NCBI GenBank assembly: GCA_019914945.1
Contig: CM034104.1
Coordinates: 5,148,501-5,212,500 of the forward strand
Length of the DNA stretch: 64,000 nt
DNA from: Typha latifolia
Lineage: Eukaryota > Streptophyta > Magnoliopsida > Poales > Typhaceae
Direction: 5' to 3'
The number at the start of each line of letters is the position of its first letter. The stretch's first letter is position 1. Position numbers and translations under genes: made by a program. This document shows, in pieces, positions 1 through 10,235 of this stretch. The notes below the pieces were generated by a model that worked only from the letters and a program-made list of their open reading frames with translations, did not search any database and was not told the origin of the DNA.

Positions 1-725
1 GTAAAAAAGCTGCATATTAGGTTAGGTTGCTCGTGTTAGTAGGAACTGTAACTTTGTGTACCAAGATATGCGGAACCTCTCTCTCCCTATATACTTTGGG
101 TTGTATTTACACTTTTGAGATTGTATTCTCTTCCGAAGTGTAATAAGTTTAACTTGGTTAGCAACTTTTCTTTTAATTAAAAAGAAAATTTGGCTATCAA
201 TATTCATATCTAGTCGTATAATTTGGATCAATATATTTGTACTTTGTTATTAGCATGTGCAGCCTACTCGTACTGGACTCATTTTGTTTGCTACGGGTAT
301 CAAGAATCATTTAGTTAGCTAATTTAATTGAACAATATAGATATCTACCTGGAAGTCACCTACTTGAATAAAATTCAAGTTTGTAACTCACATAGAACGG
401 TACAATATTTAATGTGCAGAACTACATTAGGAAAAAAACTAGTTAAATTGTTTAGAATCTCAATAAGTACTTACGTACAACCGACAAAAATTTGGATTAA
501 GTATGAATTTGGATTAAATATTTGTCGGTTGTACCAAATCTTCTATTACATTAAATAGAAATTGTAAAAGCCCCTTCGAGCTCATTGGTGAGAAATAAAA
601 GTCAAAATTCCAGCTTGTGCCACCCACGTTCTAGCTTTTACTTCTTCAACCTAATTTGCATAACAAAGAGAAGTCTCTATCGTATCTTTGCATGGTTTAC
701 TTGCTCAAACCCATTCCTTCTCATC
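1..725. other. 5' flank of peroxidase copy 1 (non-coding)
   Basis: AT-rich sequence with no supportable gene. Positions 1-270 align with 14466-14736 of unit 2 but differ at many sites, and unit 1 lacks a block of about 148 bp that units 2-4 carry at 14737-14882, 29345-29490 and 55856-56003. From about 271 onward the flank is almost identical among all four units. Short open frames here (e.g. 328-558) have no recognisable domain and I do not treat them as genes. Confidence 0.7.
475..534. repeat. Inverted repeat upstream of peroxidase copy 1
   Basis: Two perfect 14-base arms, GTACAACCGACAAA at 475-488 and its reverse complement at 521-534, flank a 32-base AT-rich loop that contains two direct copies of a TTTGGATTAA motif. 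The structure lies about 190 bp upstream of the TATA box. It is kept in all four units (15092-15151, 29700-29759, 56203-56262). It could be a small foldback element, a hairpin in a long transcript or a cis-regulatory site; the sequence does not decide. Confidence 0.75.
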
Positions 726-733
726 TATAAATA
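726..733 (+). promoter_or_regulatory. TATA box of peroxidase copy 1
   Basis: TATAAATA lies 95 bp upstream of the start codon, which fits a transcription start near 755-765 and a leader of about 65 nt. The surrounding 150 bp are identical in all four copies. Confidence 0.85.
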
Positions 734-774
734 GCTACCAGCATGAGCAGCGCTCTTCATCCCTTCTCACTGTT

Positions 775-798
775 CTCTCTCTCTCTCTCTCTCTCTCT
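775..798 (+). repeat. (CT)12 microsatellite in 5' UTR of copy 1
   Basis: Pure CT dinucleotide run between the TATA box and the ATG, so within the predicted leader. Its length is 12 units in copies 1 and 2, 15 in copy 3 and 13 in copy 4. CT-rich leaders are common in plant genes; an effect on expression is possible but not shown. Confidence 0.9.
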
Positions 799-827
799 AA
801 GATCTAGTATACATATATATAGTAAAG

Positions 828-1899
828 ATGAGCAGAGGTAGATGTCAGCTTCCCCTGTTGGCCTCATGCCTTCTGTTCGCAATGGCCTTCCAAGCCATGC
901 TTCCCACTTCCTCTGCCTCCCTACAAGTTGGATTCTATGATTGCAAGTGCCCGAAGGCTGAGGAGATTGTCAGAAAGGTGGTGCACAAGGCTGTGGCCAA
1001 GACTCCTGGCATTGGTGCCGCCCTTATTAGGATGTTCTTCCACGATTGCTTTGTCAGAGTAATAAAATTATACATTACTAAATATATTTTTTTATAATTG
1101 AAATTTTCTTCTTTCTAGAACTCATATGTATATATGAATGAGAAAATAAATTTTGGACCAGGGCTGTGATGCTTCCGTACTCCTCGATCCAACACCAACC
1201 AACCCCAACACGGAGAAAACTTCCCCTCCAAACAACCCTAGCTTGCATGGCTTCGACGTGATTGATGAAGCCAAGGCTGCTCTTGAGCATCACTGCCCAG
1301 GCATCGTCTCTTGCGCGGACATCATCGCCTTTGCTGCTCGCGATGCCGCTAAATTCCTTGGTAGTATCAACTACACCATCCCCTCTGGGAGGCGCGACGG
1401 AAGAGTCTCCATCGCGGCCGAGGCACTCCAAAATCTGCCCCCTCCAAATTTCAACCTCAACCAGCTCATTGCCAACTTTGCATCCAAAGGATTATCTGTC
1501 AACGATGTTGTTACCCTCTCCGGAGCACACTCCATTGGTCAGTCTCACTGCACCTCCCTCTCGCTCCAGGATCCATTGATCGACTCATCCTTTATTGCAT
1601 TCTTGAGGGGAAAATGTCTATCGACTGCAAACCCTACTATTATTGTGGATCAAGATATTGTGACGCCAAATAAATTAGACAACCAGTATTACAAGAATGT
1701 AATGGCTCACAGAGTGCTATTCTCTTCTGACGAGGCTTTGTTGAGTAGCCCCCAGACGGCAGCCTTGGTGGATGAGTTTGCGAGGGACAAAGGAGCCTGG
1801 GAGGGGAAGTTTGGAGCTGCCATGGTGAAGATGGGAAACATAGGAGTGCTTACTGGAAACTATGGTGAGGTCAGAAAGACGTGCAGGGTTGTGAACTAG
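828..1899 (+). CDS. Secreted class III peroxidase, tandem copy 1
   Basis: Haem peroxidase that uses H2O2 to oxidise phenolic substrates in the cell wall or vacuole. Two exons, 828-1058 and 1162-1899, with a 103-bp GT-AG intron after residue 77, the position of the classical first intron of this family; the other usual introns are absent. The product has 322 residues, normal length. A hydrophobic signal peptide covers about residues 1-31, and the mature enzyme starts near LQVGFYDC. Distal catalytic residues are Arg68, Phe71 and His72 in RMFFHDCF; the proximal haem ligand is His200 in LSGAHSIG. The eight structural cysteines are present (41, 74, 79, 122, 128, 207, 229, 318), plus an extra Cys39 beside Cys41. 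Calcium-site residues Asp73 and the GCDAS loop are present. SINYT offers an N-glycosylation site. The physiological substrate cannot be told from sequence. Confidence 0.97.
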
Positions 1900-2099
1900 C
1901 TAGCTAGCTTGTTTTAGTATGACATGCCATGCATATGTGACGACTTGGCTCATGATGACTTGGTATTTGTTTTCCAATGTGTATTGTTTTACGTTGCACT
2001 CTGTGAATCATTTAGTCTGCTGATGTTGTTTGTCTTGTTTAATTCCATTCTTTTTTTCTCATTTCGTAGCTATTGTTTGTCATGATCAGTGTAATGTAC

Positions 2100-2105
2100 A
2101 ATAAA
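2100..2105 (+). promoter_or_regulatory. Candidate poly(A) signal of copy 1
   Basis: AATAAA 201 bp after the stop codon in T-rich sequence, a reasonable near-upstream element for plant 3' processing. It is also present after copies 2 (16717-16722) and 3 (31329-31334) but deleted after copy 4. Plant signals are loose, so this is tentative. Confidence 0.45.
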
Positions 2106-4526
2106 TTGCTTTGTGCTAAATCTTTGTGCTGTCTTCCAGTTCTTTTTACCATATTTCTTTCGATCCTTAGAACATGCACGGGAGCCCTATTTCTTATTTT
2201 GAAACAACTCTTTTCTGGCTTACGCAAGATGGATCTAGTATATCCAATTTCTTAATTCAAACTAATCAAGTTAGCTGAAAATAATAATACACTAAATAGA
2301 AAAATCAAAGCAATAAAATAAATACAAACCGATAAATAAATACTGGAAAAAAAAACTATTTTGACATAGTGATAATAACTAGGAAAATCAAAGCAATCAA
2401 TCAAGCAAACGCAAAAAACTTGTACGATAAAACACCATTATGCGAACCAAAGATAATAAAAACTATGAATGGAAGTACTTATATCTAATGTAATATTAAG
2501 ACATATGCCTTGTGGAATAGTGCTCACCGAGAGAAAATTGAAGATCAAACGAGAAATCAACTGAATCCAATGAACTTTCCATTGTGCAGGCTAGGTGTGC
2601 ACTTAAAAACAGATTTTACATACGACTTTGTATATAGATCGTGGGTCGGTTTATACTCGGTAAGTCAGGTGCGCACTCGATAGGCTGATCAAAAGCAAAT
2701 AGTTTTGAAACTAGTTTAAATTTTGGTATTTTTCTTTTGGGATTCTCCTAGAATGAATAATGGTCAAACATTTACACAATACTTATAAAAGGATTCCAGG
2801 AGTCAAACTAAGTGAGAGAACTTGAGCAAGATCATAAATTAAATATTTAAGAGTCCTACTTTTCTTAGGGTGCTTGATTTTTCCCAAAGTTGAGGAGAGC
2901 TTTCTTTCGTCTTGTTTGGATTTACTAATTACTAAAGAACAGAGAAGCTGTACCATCTGTCACTAAACACGTGCCCCTCACGTGGGTAGAACCCATGTGA
3001 TTACCACGTGACCCGCTGATCAATATTTCAACAATATATAAAAGTAGAAATCCAATATTTCCATAAATAATACAGACAAAGAAGAAGTCCATAACACCAT
3101 TAGCCACAACAAGCCCTAAAATATACATCCATAGACAGATAAAAAATTGCCCACGTAGGGGCTACAAGCGATGTAGCTTAATTTACAAGAATAAATAAAC
3201 AAGAAAATTTAAAGAAAATTCTTTGCCAGCTTCGCCACGAAACTCGGCTAATCAACTAATCTGAAAATATTTCAACCAGATAGAGATGAGCATAAAGCCT
3301 AGCAAGTTTCTAATTATACAATCTAAAACTAGTGCAATGAATAATACAACAATAAGCAAATATGAATATACGCATCATGATCAAATCAATGCATCAGTCT
3401 GGACTATCAAGTCCTCAAACTTGAGCTCACACTGAGCTCCGCCCATAGGCCATGTCAACACCACACCACATACTATGTATTATCTCAAACTACTAAGTCC
3501 GTAATATAGACTTATGTAGAGCTATGCTCGTAGGCCACATCAATCCTCACACCCGACCATGCACATATCCTAAGGGTAAACCCATGCGATAAAATTGCCA
3601 ACCCATTACTCGGCGAACAGCATGACCGATTGTCCGCCACCATAACTAAGAATCTCAATCCTAAGTCCATCACAAAGTTTAGTATCGCACATTAATAATA
3701 TTATCTGAGCCATCAGTTCCACATCATCGCACCACTATATGAAAATCATGAGTCATCGCTCACAGACGTTCTCACCCTGCATAATCGGGTACCGCTAGGT
3801 TACGTCTTTCTATTATTCTCTCTTTCTATCTTAAATATCCCAAAGGGTATGACTCTCGTTGATCGACATTAAATCGCCTATCGCCTAGCGAAATGGCCGC
3901 TTGATTGTTTGGGATCAACAGACTAAGTGACCTCAGGCGTGAGCCCTAATATAAATAAGTATAAAAATATCCTCTACCTTAAACCCTAGTTGGGGAAGTG
4001 TTGGGTACTATTGAGACGCAATAGTCTCTTCATTTATGGTCGTGCACCTATGCAAGTGGTATGATATTACACAACACAATAAGCATAATAAAACACATGT
4101 TCATGCCCAATATATATGTGCAAAAATTCTGATATGCAAAATCTTACTAAACAACAAAATAAATTACCATGCTTGACGTGCAATAATAACATTAAAGAAA
4201 ATGTATGTACATACATACTATGAATGTGATGATGTCATAAGGTAATTTATTTTATTCTCTACACTACTCTTAGATTATAGGAGTTTGTTTTGCCTGAATC
4301 GCCTTCCTGATACTAGCTACAACTAAGCCACAATATCATCCTCATAGGGTACAAAGTCCAGCTTGATAATAAACATAAATAAAAAGCATAAGCACAACAA
4401 TCCTATCACTAATTAGTTAAATAATCTTATTGAAGTTCATTGTAGGCTTGAGTAAGTCCATCTACAAATTTTCATATTATTAATTAGATTAAGCTAGTAT
4501 AGTTGTATTAGCGTCTAACACATTAT
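2106..4526. other. Non-coding spacer downstream of copy 1
   Basis: AT-rich spacer without any coding frame I can support. The part from about 3240 to 4250 recurs in units 2, 3 and 4 and has the look of an old, untranslated repeat, but I see no LTR ends, terminal inverted repeats or domains. Position 3935 is the exact point where unit 3 carries the chromovirus D insertion, so unit 1 shows the empty site. Confidence 0.6.
2968..3043 (+). promoter_or_regulatory. Orphan G-box cluster with TATA box
   Basis: Three CACGTG hexamers at 2968-2973, 2979-2984 and 3005-3010 are followed by TATATAAAA at 3035-3043. The arrangement resembles a compact plant promoter reading right, but no gene follows. It is repeated in unit 2 (about 17586-17661), while units 3 and 4 have lost this stretch. 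It may be the remnant promoter of a lost gene or of an unidentified transposon. Confidence 0.4.
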
Positions 4527-5719
4527 TAAAAGCAATTTCAATTAATTTACCTCAAATTCTTATTCCACTAATTATTATTTGTTAAGTAAATCACATTGGT
4601 AACACCGGATTAGACAATTTCGCTAATTAAGATAATATGCTTAATATACTTTCCCTATAACAATCTATATTAGTTCTCTGGTAGGAGCAATTAATATAGA
4701 TATACACAAATTGCTGACTCAATTTTATAAAAAATAATTTAACCAAGTATACACAACCTTCCTAAATCCTAAATTAGAGTTAGCTACTTTTATGTGTTAT
4801 TTATAATGACACTCTCAGGGCCATGGTCTAATTCATTAAAATTAATTTATAAGATAATTTATAAAACGAACACTATAGTTTGCTAAATATATTAATTAAT
4901 TAAGGCTCAAGATTGCTAGTAGTAAAAAATAATTAAATAATGACTTAAATAATTTAAAGAGATAATTAGTGGGTAATTACTCTATTATCCAGCACAAAGC
5001 CAAAAGAAACCCACCAAAAATTGGCGCAGAGCCCACCTTAACTAGAAAAAAAATACATGGGTTGGGCTATAGCCCAACCAACCCCCAAATTGGGCTGGGC
5101 TCCCTGCATCCCCACCCACGACAAACTTAGGCTGGGGTGCATGCAGCCCATCGAGTTCGTGGTGAGACGGGGTAGGAGCAACTAATTGCTCCTGCATCCC
5201 TACCCACTAAAAGCAATTTCAAATAATTTACCTCGAATTCTTGTTCCACAATTATTATTTGTTAAGTAAATCACATTGGTAACAATGGATTAGACCATTT
5301 CGCTAATTAAGATAATATGCTTAATATACTTTCCATATAACAATCTATATTAGTTCTCTGGTAGGAGCAATTAATGCATATATACACCGATTGCTGACTC
5401 AATTTTCTAAAAAATAATTTAACCAAGTATACACAACCTTGCTAAATCCTGAATTAGAGTTAGCTACTTTTATGTGTTATTTATAATGATACACTCAGGC
5501 CACGGTCTAATTCATTAAAATTAATTTATAAGATATTTGATAAAGTTAACACTACTATTTGCTAAATATATTAATTAATTAAGGCTCAAGATTGCTAGTA
5601 GTAAAAAATAATTAAATAATGACTTAAATAATTTAAAGAGATAATTAGTAGGTAATTACTCTATTTAGCCAGCACAAAGCTAAAATAAACCCACCAAAAA
5701 TTGGCGCAAAGCCCACCTT
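4527..5719. repeat. Two tandem copies of a ~680-bp AT-rich segment
   Basis: The segment beginning AAAAGCAATTTCAA near 4529 starts again near 5209 and the two run in parallel to an ANNNGGCGCAAAGCCCACC-like stretch before each GC-rich block. The second copy diverges by scattered substitutions. Copy number differs among units: two in units 1 and 2, one in unit 3 (from 49417), three in unit 4 (from 59043, 59726 and 60330), so it behaves as a large minisatellite. Confidence 0.8.
5060..5079. repeat. Perfect 20-bp palindrome
   Basis: GGTTGGGCTATAGCCCAACC reads the same on both strands. Versions of 24 and 30 bp occur at 49949-49972 and 60857-60886. The second tandem segment of this unit has lost the palindrome at about 5735, where only flanking A-run and GTGTAAATTGG remain. 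Confidence 0.9.
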
Positions 5720-5797
5720 AACTAGAAAAAAAAAAATGTGAGCACGTGTAAATTGGGTTCGGCTCCCTGCATCCCCACCCACTACAAACTTAGGCTG

Positions 5798-5965
5798 GGG
5801 TGCATGCAACCCAACGACACCCCAGAGCATGGGCTGGGCTGCACCCAGAGCATGGGCTGGGCTGCACCCAGCCCAGTCAGGCACACGGGTTGGGCCGCAC
5901 CAAGCCTGACTGGGCACTCGAGCTGGGTTGCACCCAATTGAACCCAGCCCGAGCCTGAGGCACCA
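5798..5965. repeat. GC-rich minisatellite of GGGCTG-type units
   Basis: Imperfect reiterations of a GCATGGGCTGGGCTGCACCC-like unit and shorter derivatives. Equivalent blocks lie at about 20410-20575, 50015-50165 and 60920-61080. Open frames crossing it are by-products of the repeat and have no known domain. Confidence 0.7.
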
Positions 5966-6084
5966 CTCCCCTCCCTCCTTCCTCTCCTCAACTGAAAGAA
6001 GGGAGGATGGTGGCTGCCGGTGGTCAACGCCACCAGTAGTCAAGGTCAATAGACCAACTGATGCCCCCGCTAATGGAGGAAGGC

Positions 6085-6452
6085 ACCCACGGTGCCTACC
6101 CTATAGGTGAAATTTAAAAAAATAGAATGACTTAAAGAGAAGCTTTAATGAGATTTAAAAAATTCTTTATCTTACTCGTGATTAACTTCCAAGAAAATTT
6201 AATTTCGTGATAAAATTTAATTTTTTGAAGTTTACATGAATAAACATGTAGAATGTAAATGTTAGAGTTAACAAATTATAATTTGATTTATTAAAAGTTA
6301 ATCAGTCTGCTTTTCTCTATCAAAGAAGGATATATAATTTAAATTATCAAAGTAATACATCTATGTCCAATTCTTCGATGAGAAAAATGAAATTGTAGGT
6401 GGCGAAAGATTACCTTGAGGAGGGAAAAAGGAGGACATGTCTACATCGAAAA
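6085..6452. other. AT-rich segment before element A
   Basis: Starts with a small hairpin-forming GGCACCCACGGTGCC and continues as AT-rich DNA without a gene. The stretch from about 6120 is also found, diverged, at 32345-32724 in unit 3. There it ends in ACATCGAAAA followed by unrelated sequence, which looks like the site before element A arrived. Confidence 0.6.
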
Positions 6453-6882
6453 TGTAATAACCCAAAAAAAAAATTGCTTGGCACGACGCGTGGAGGTGGG
6501 ACCCGACCCACCGGCCACTCTGCCGCCTCCGCATGGCATGCTCTCTCTCTAATATTTTTTTCTCTCTCTTTCTCTTCTCCACATTCTCTCTCTCTCCCTA
6601 GCTCTCTCTTTCTCTCTCCCTCTAGTGCACCAGCGGTCATTAGCAGCCGGGAAGAGTCGCCGTCGACGCTTTCATCCACCGGTGAGCCTCTCTCTCCTCT
6701 TTTTCCTCTCTCTCTCTCTCCCTCTTTCTCTATCTCTCTTTCTTTCTTTATCGGCTTCCTCTTGGGACCGTCGGAGGTTTGGATCGTCGGCGAGAGACCG
6801 GCCGCTGAGTGGCCACCAGCGGTCGTACCCCTCCCCTACGGCCCAACCCTCTTCTTCTTTCTTCTTTTTCTTTCTTCTTCTT

Positions 6883-6915
<33 letters not shown>

Positions 6916-7276
6916 ACTGCATTTACCGTTTTATCGTAGCTATTAGATCGTCTTTACCTTTCTAGTAGTAGATCATAGCCCTAGAACCTTTCCACCTTCA
7001 AACCCTAGCCACCATCTTCCTCGAGTAGCCACCCTACTATACGGCCGTCCACCACCAACCATAGATATCCGCCAGCCTCCGATGACCGCCGCAACGTCAT
7101 ATATTTACTATTCTGCCCTATTATGATCTTGGTCCATTTTTTTAATTATATATTTCCATCTAGACATCCGATTGGCATGAAATTAAAGCCATTAGAACCC
7201 TATCTCGTGAGGCTACCACCACCTACAATTTCATAATCAACTTATGGATGGATCATTCCAGATCTGGTCCGTAACA
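6453..7276 (+). repeat. Left LTR of GAG-only element A (unit 1)
   Basis: Begins TGTAATAACCC and ends GTAACA immediately before a tRNA-Met primer-binding site, so it is the 5' LTR of a + strand retroelement. The first half is CT-rich (6541-6740) with a long TTC run (about 6853-6912). The last 370 bp match the right LTR (8744-9076), but the first 450 bp do not, so the two LTRs have different U3 regions. No TATA box is visible in this copy. Confidence 0.75.
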
Positions 7277-7277
7277 T

Positions 7278-7290
7278 TGGTATCAGAGCC
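7278..7290 (+). other. Primer-binding site of element A
   Basis: TGGTATCAGAGCC, complementary to the 3' end of plant initiator tRNA-Met, two bases after the left LTR. Repeated at 21887-21899 in unit 2. In unit 4 (62349-62361) it is altered by one base. Confidence 0.9.
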
Positions 7291-7305
7291 GATTTTCCTT
7301 GGAAG

Positions 7306-8400
7306 ATGGTTAGCACGTGTTCTAAGGCCAACGAGGAGGGATCGACCATGGAGGATAATGATCTCATCGCTATTCCTGTGGGAGTTGATCTAGCGCCCCC
7401 GCCACCACTAGCAACAGTTGACGATGAGCTGCCGGCGTGGGCGAAGGCAATTTTTAAAGATTTTTCTAATGAGATCAGTAGATCCATCATGGAGGCTATT
7501 CAAGCCTTGATGACAGTGCTCCTGACTCAGCATGGCCACCCCGTGTCACCAACATCGCCAGTGCATCCCACCACGATGGATTCCGGCCACCCACGACAGG
7601 AAAACTAAAGCCATGAGGGAGGGAACGAGCCTGCCAAAACCACGAACTCAACCTTTCCTTTGGCCACGGTGGAGGTCCCTCCACCACCGCAGATCCTCAT
7701 AGCCGCCATTGGCACGTCGAAACAACCACTAGAGATGGCCCTCGAGTGGTCTTCCCCACTCGTAGTGGGAGCTAGTGCTGAAAAACCTAGCCTCCCACCA
7801 GCAGCCATCCGGTCGCTCCGGGCCCTCACCACCACGTCCGATCCTCCCCTATTTTCACCGACCGAGTCCAAACATGCCCGATCGTGTTCGAACGCACATA
7901 TTTCGTACTTCTCTAGATTTGTGAATGCGATGCAGGCATTCGCAGGCGCGTTCGAACGCAGCGTTCGAATGCACATTTGCACTCTCTAGATGTGCGAACC
8001 TAATGCAGGGGTTCACAAGCATGTTCGAACGCACTCTACCAGCGTTCGAACGTGACATACAGAAAACTTATTTTTTTAAGAATTAGACACTAAAATAAGA
8101 GATAAAAACACCTCTAAAGTGTACCCACTAGAGACGACATTTGCCCCGACTCAGCCTGCACAAACAGCTCACCCTAACCAACAGCTGATCAAACGCTGCT
8201 TTTTACCCAGCGACTTGGAAGAGCGCCGAAGTTAAGGCCTCTATTTTACTATGATGACCGATTTACCACTAGCCATAAATGCAAGCGCCACCAGCCCACA
8301 TCATGTTCCTAGGCGGACTAGAGGAAGACGAACCCGAATTCACTGATTGGCACGACAAGTTGTATGAGTTCAAGGACGTGAGAGACTAGTCACCTTGAGG
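7306..8400 (+). pseudogene. Gag-like remnant of element A (unit 1)
   Basis: The frame at 7306-7605 starts MVSTCSKANEEG and contains a proline-rich and an amphipathic stretch (WAKAIFKDF...) typical of the N-terminal part of plant Ty3 Gag. A second fragment at 8245-8390 encodes a degenerate zinc-knuckle tail (DDRFTTSHKCK then an acidic EEDEPEF stretch). Between them, 7860-8145 matches the end of a D-type chromovirus LTR. No protease, reverse transcriptase or integrase exists between primer site and polypurine tract, so the element could move only with proteins supplied by relatives. Confidence 0.6.
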
Positions 8401-8425
8401 ACAAGGTGTTGGAAGCGTAGCGGAT

Positions 8426-9076
8426 TGTTACTATCCGACCAGTGGGTTAAGTCAAGTCAAGTCTATTTATCTTTTAATTGATTTATGCTTATGTAAGCCC
8501 TTAAGGTAAGTCTAATTAAGTCATGTAAGCCTCTAAGGCAAGTCCTTGTTCGAGTCATATTTAGGGTTAGTCTAAAGCAAGTCTTAGTTCGAGTTGTATT
8601 TAAGGTTAGTCTAAGGCATGTACTAGTTTGAGTTTTATAAGCCTTTAGGGCTAGTCCGAGTATGACTCATTGTATCTCATCTCTATATAAAGAGGACTGA
8701 GCTTTAATAATGGGAGCATTGAGAATTAATTGAGTTTAGTTATTTTTTTATTACCGCATTTACCATTTTATAGTAGTTGTTAGATCGTCTTTACCTTTCT
8801 AGGAGTATATCGTAGCTCTAGAACCTTTTCACCTTCAAACCTTAACCACCATCTTCCTCCAGCAGCCACCCTACTATACAATCGTCCACTACCACCCTTA
8901 GCCATCCGCCACCCTCTAACGACCGCTACAACATCGAATATTTACTATTCTACCCCGTTCTGATCTCGCTATATTATTTTATCTTTCCATCCAGACATCC
9001 AATTGACGTGAGCTACCATCATCTAAATTTTTATAATCATCCTATGGATGGATCATTCTAGATCTGGTCTATAATA
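8426..9076 (+). repeat. Right LTR of element A (unit 1)
   Basis: Starts TGTTACTATCC just after a purine-rich tract (GGAAGCGTAGCGGA) and ends near 9076 where similarity to the left LTR stops. It holds a clear TATA box TATATAAA at 8684-8691 and about three degenerate 45-bp direct repeats of a TTCGAGT...GGTTAGTCTAA type (8520-8640). From about 8744 it matches the left LTR; upstream it is unrelated to it. Confidence 0.7.
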
Positions 9077-9149
9077 GAATCTCAACAAACTATTATTCAC
9101 GTGAATTGGTCCCCAAGGTACAAGACATAATTTGAAATGTTATTAAAAT

Positions 9150-9396
9150 ATATATATAGCTCTGTTGCCATCTCTTTGTTGACATCATCTAAGAGAGAGA
9201 GAGAGCGAAAGGGAGGAGAGATTCATAAGAAAATTGGAGAGGATTTCTCAAGGGCAAATCTTAAAGCCTTGGAAAATCTATTCTTGTAGTTTGAAAAGAA
9301 GGGCTAAGAACATATGAGACGAGTCATGTGCTCACGAGGACGATTGATGATTTTTCTACAAATTGGATTGATCCATGAGAATTCCCATGGATTTAG
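9150..9396 (+). repeat. Copia LTR fragment interrupted by element B
   Basis: Matches the central part of the intact copia-type LTR at 33854-34228 (GAGAGA run, GAGGATTTCTCAAGG, AGAAGGGCTAAGAACATA). It breaks at 9396 with TTTAG, exactly where chromovirus B begins with TG. Unit 3 shows the uninterrupted continuation near 34116. The far side of the LTR is not found after B. Confidence 0.65.
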
Positions 9397-10235
9397 TGAC
9401 AAGCATGAAACGTCCTCTTCAATATCTAGATTGATTGCAGGAAAGTAGTCCGTGCAATCGAGAGAAAATATTCACAAGATATTCTTCCTAGTCAGAAAAT
9501 TACAAAACTAAAAGTGGTCGATCCATAACTTCATGATCTATATTTTTAGGATTTAGCCCTTCGCATTTGGACCGCAACTGAGACAAAAATATGCTCGAGT
9601 GGGAGTGATGGTGGTGGTGATGGGTGGAGAGGATGATAGGGTTATTGATGATAATGGAGATGAGGGTGGATGGTTGATGTAGTTTAATGGATACGGATGA
9701 AGGGGAAAAGTGGTCGAGATCCCATGGAGGAGGAAGACTCGATAGACGAGAGAGTTTAGAAGATAGATGAGACCTTGCCAATGGTAGAGGTGGCTGGTTG
9801 GTGAAAAGAAAGGAAGGAGATTAGGGTAGAGAGACTAGAGAGAGGATAGACGAAGATAGAAATCATGTTTCATTCATAATAATTATTTTGGTTTTCATCC
9901 ACACCTTTTAAGAGGCTAACCAACAAGCCAAAATAATAATTATTAATACTAATAATAATGGGCTCTCATCGATCGTGCTCGAACGCACAATATACGTTCT
10001 CTATGGATGTGAACTAATGTAGGTGTTCGCACGCGGGCATTCGATCGCGCTTAACCACGTTTGCACGCGGGGCGTTTGAATGTGCCCGACTGCGTTTGAA
10101 CGCACATTTTGCATTCTCTGTCGATGCGAACTAATGTAAGCATTCGCAAGGGCGTTTGAATGCGACCTATAGAAACTTTATTTTTTCTGAAAATAAATAA
10201 CTAATGCAATAAGAAAAGACTCTATTAAGGCATTC
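9397..10235 (-). repeat. 3' LTR of chromovirus B (unit 1)
   Basis: Reverse complement is similar along its length to the LTRs of element C (35570-36341 and 41102-41934). It lies beyond the 3' end of the B pol frame and next to the CCTTGAGGACATGG that precedes the LTR in this family. It carries several GTTCGAAC-like palindromes (9965-10245). Possible target duplication TTTAG at 9392-9396. Confidence 0.65.

Noticed and set aside
1078..1431. Open frame antisense to peroxidase exon 2 (also in the other three copies)
   Set aside because: It overlaps a conserved exon in the opposite strand, has no domain, and exists only because the coding strand is GC-biased at certain positions.
1262..1579. 105-codon alternative frame within peroxidase exon 2
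   Set aside because: Shadow frame of the real coding sequence, without any domain.
2925..3128. 67-codon minus-strand hydrophobic frame (also 17544-17747)
   Set aside because: No homologous domain that I recognise and absent from units 3 and 4; chance frame in AT-rich DNA.
6625..6939. Serine/leucine/phenylalanine-rich frames over the CT and CTT runs (also 21235-21555, 61516-62010, 51088-51393) and the arginine run at 50982-51344
   Set aside because: Products of microsatellite translation in an LTR; the residues follow the repeat unit and differ with frame.
7278..7290. TGGTATCAGAGCC taken as part of a tRNA gene
   Set aside because: Only the tRNA-Met 3'-end complement is present, next to LTR ends, so it is a primer-binding site.
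7870..8065. tRNA-type B boxes (GTTCGAANNC) suggested by the GTTCGAAC motifs
   Set aside because: No A box at proper spacing, no cloverleaf and no terminator T run; the hexamers are palindromic repeats within LTR sequence.
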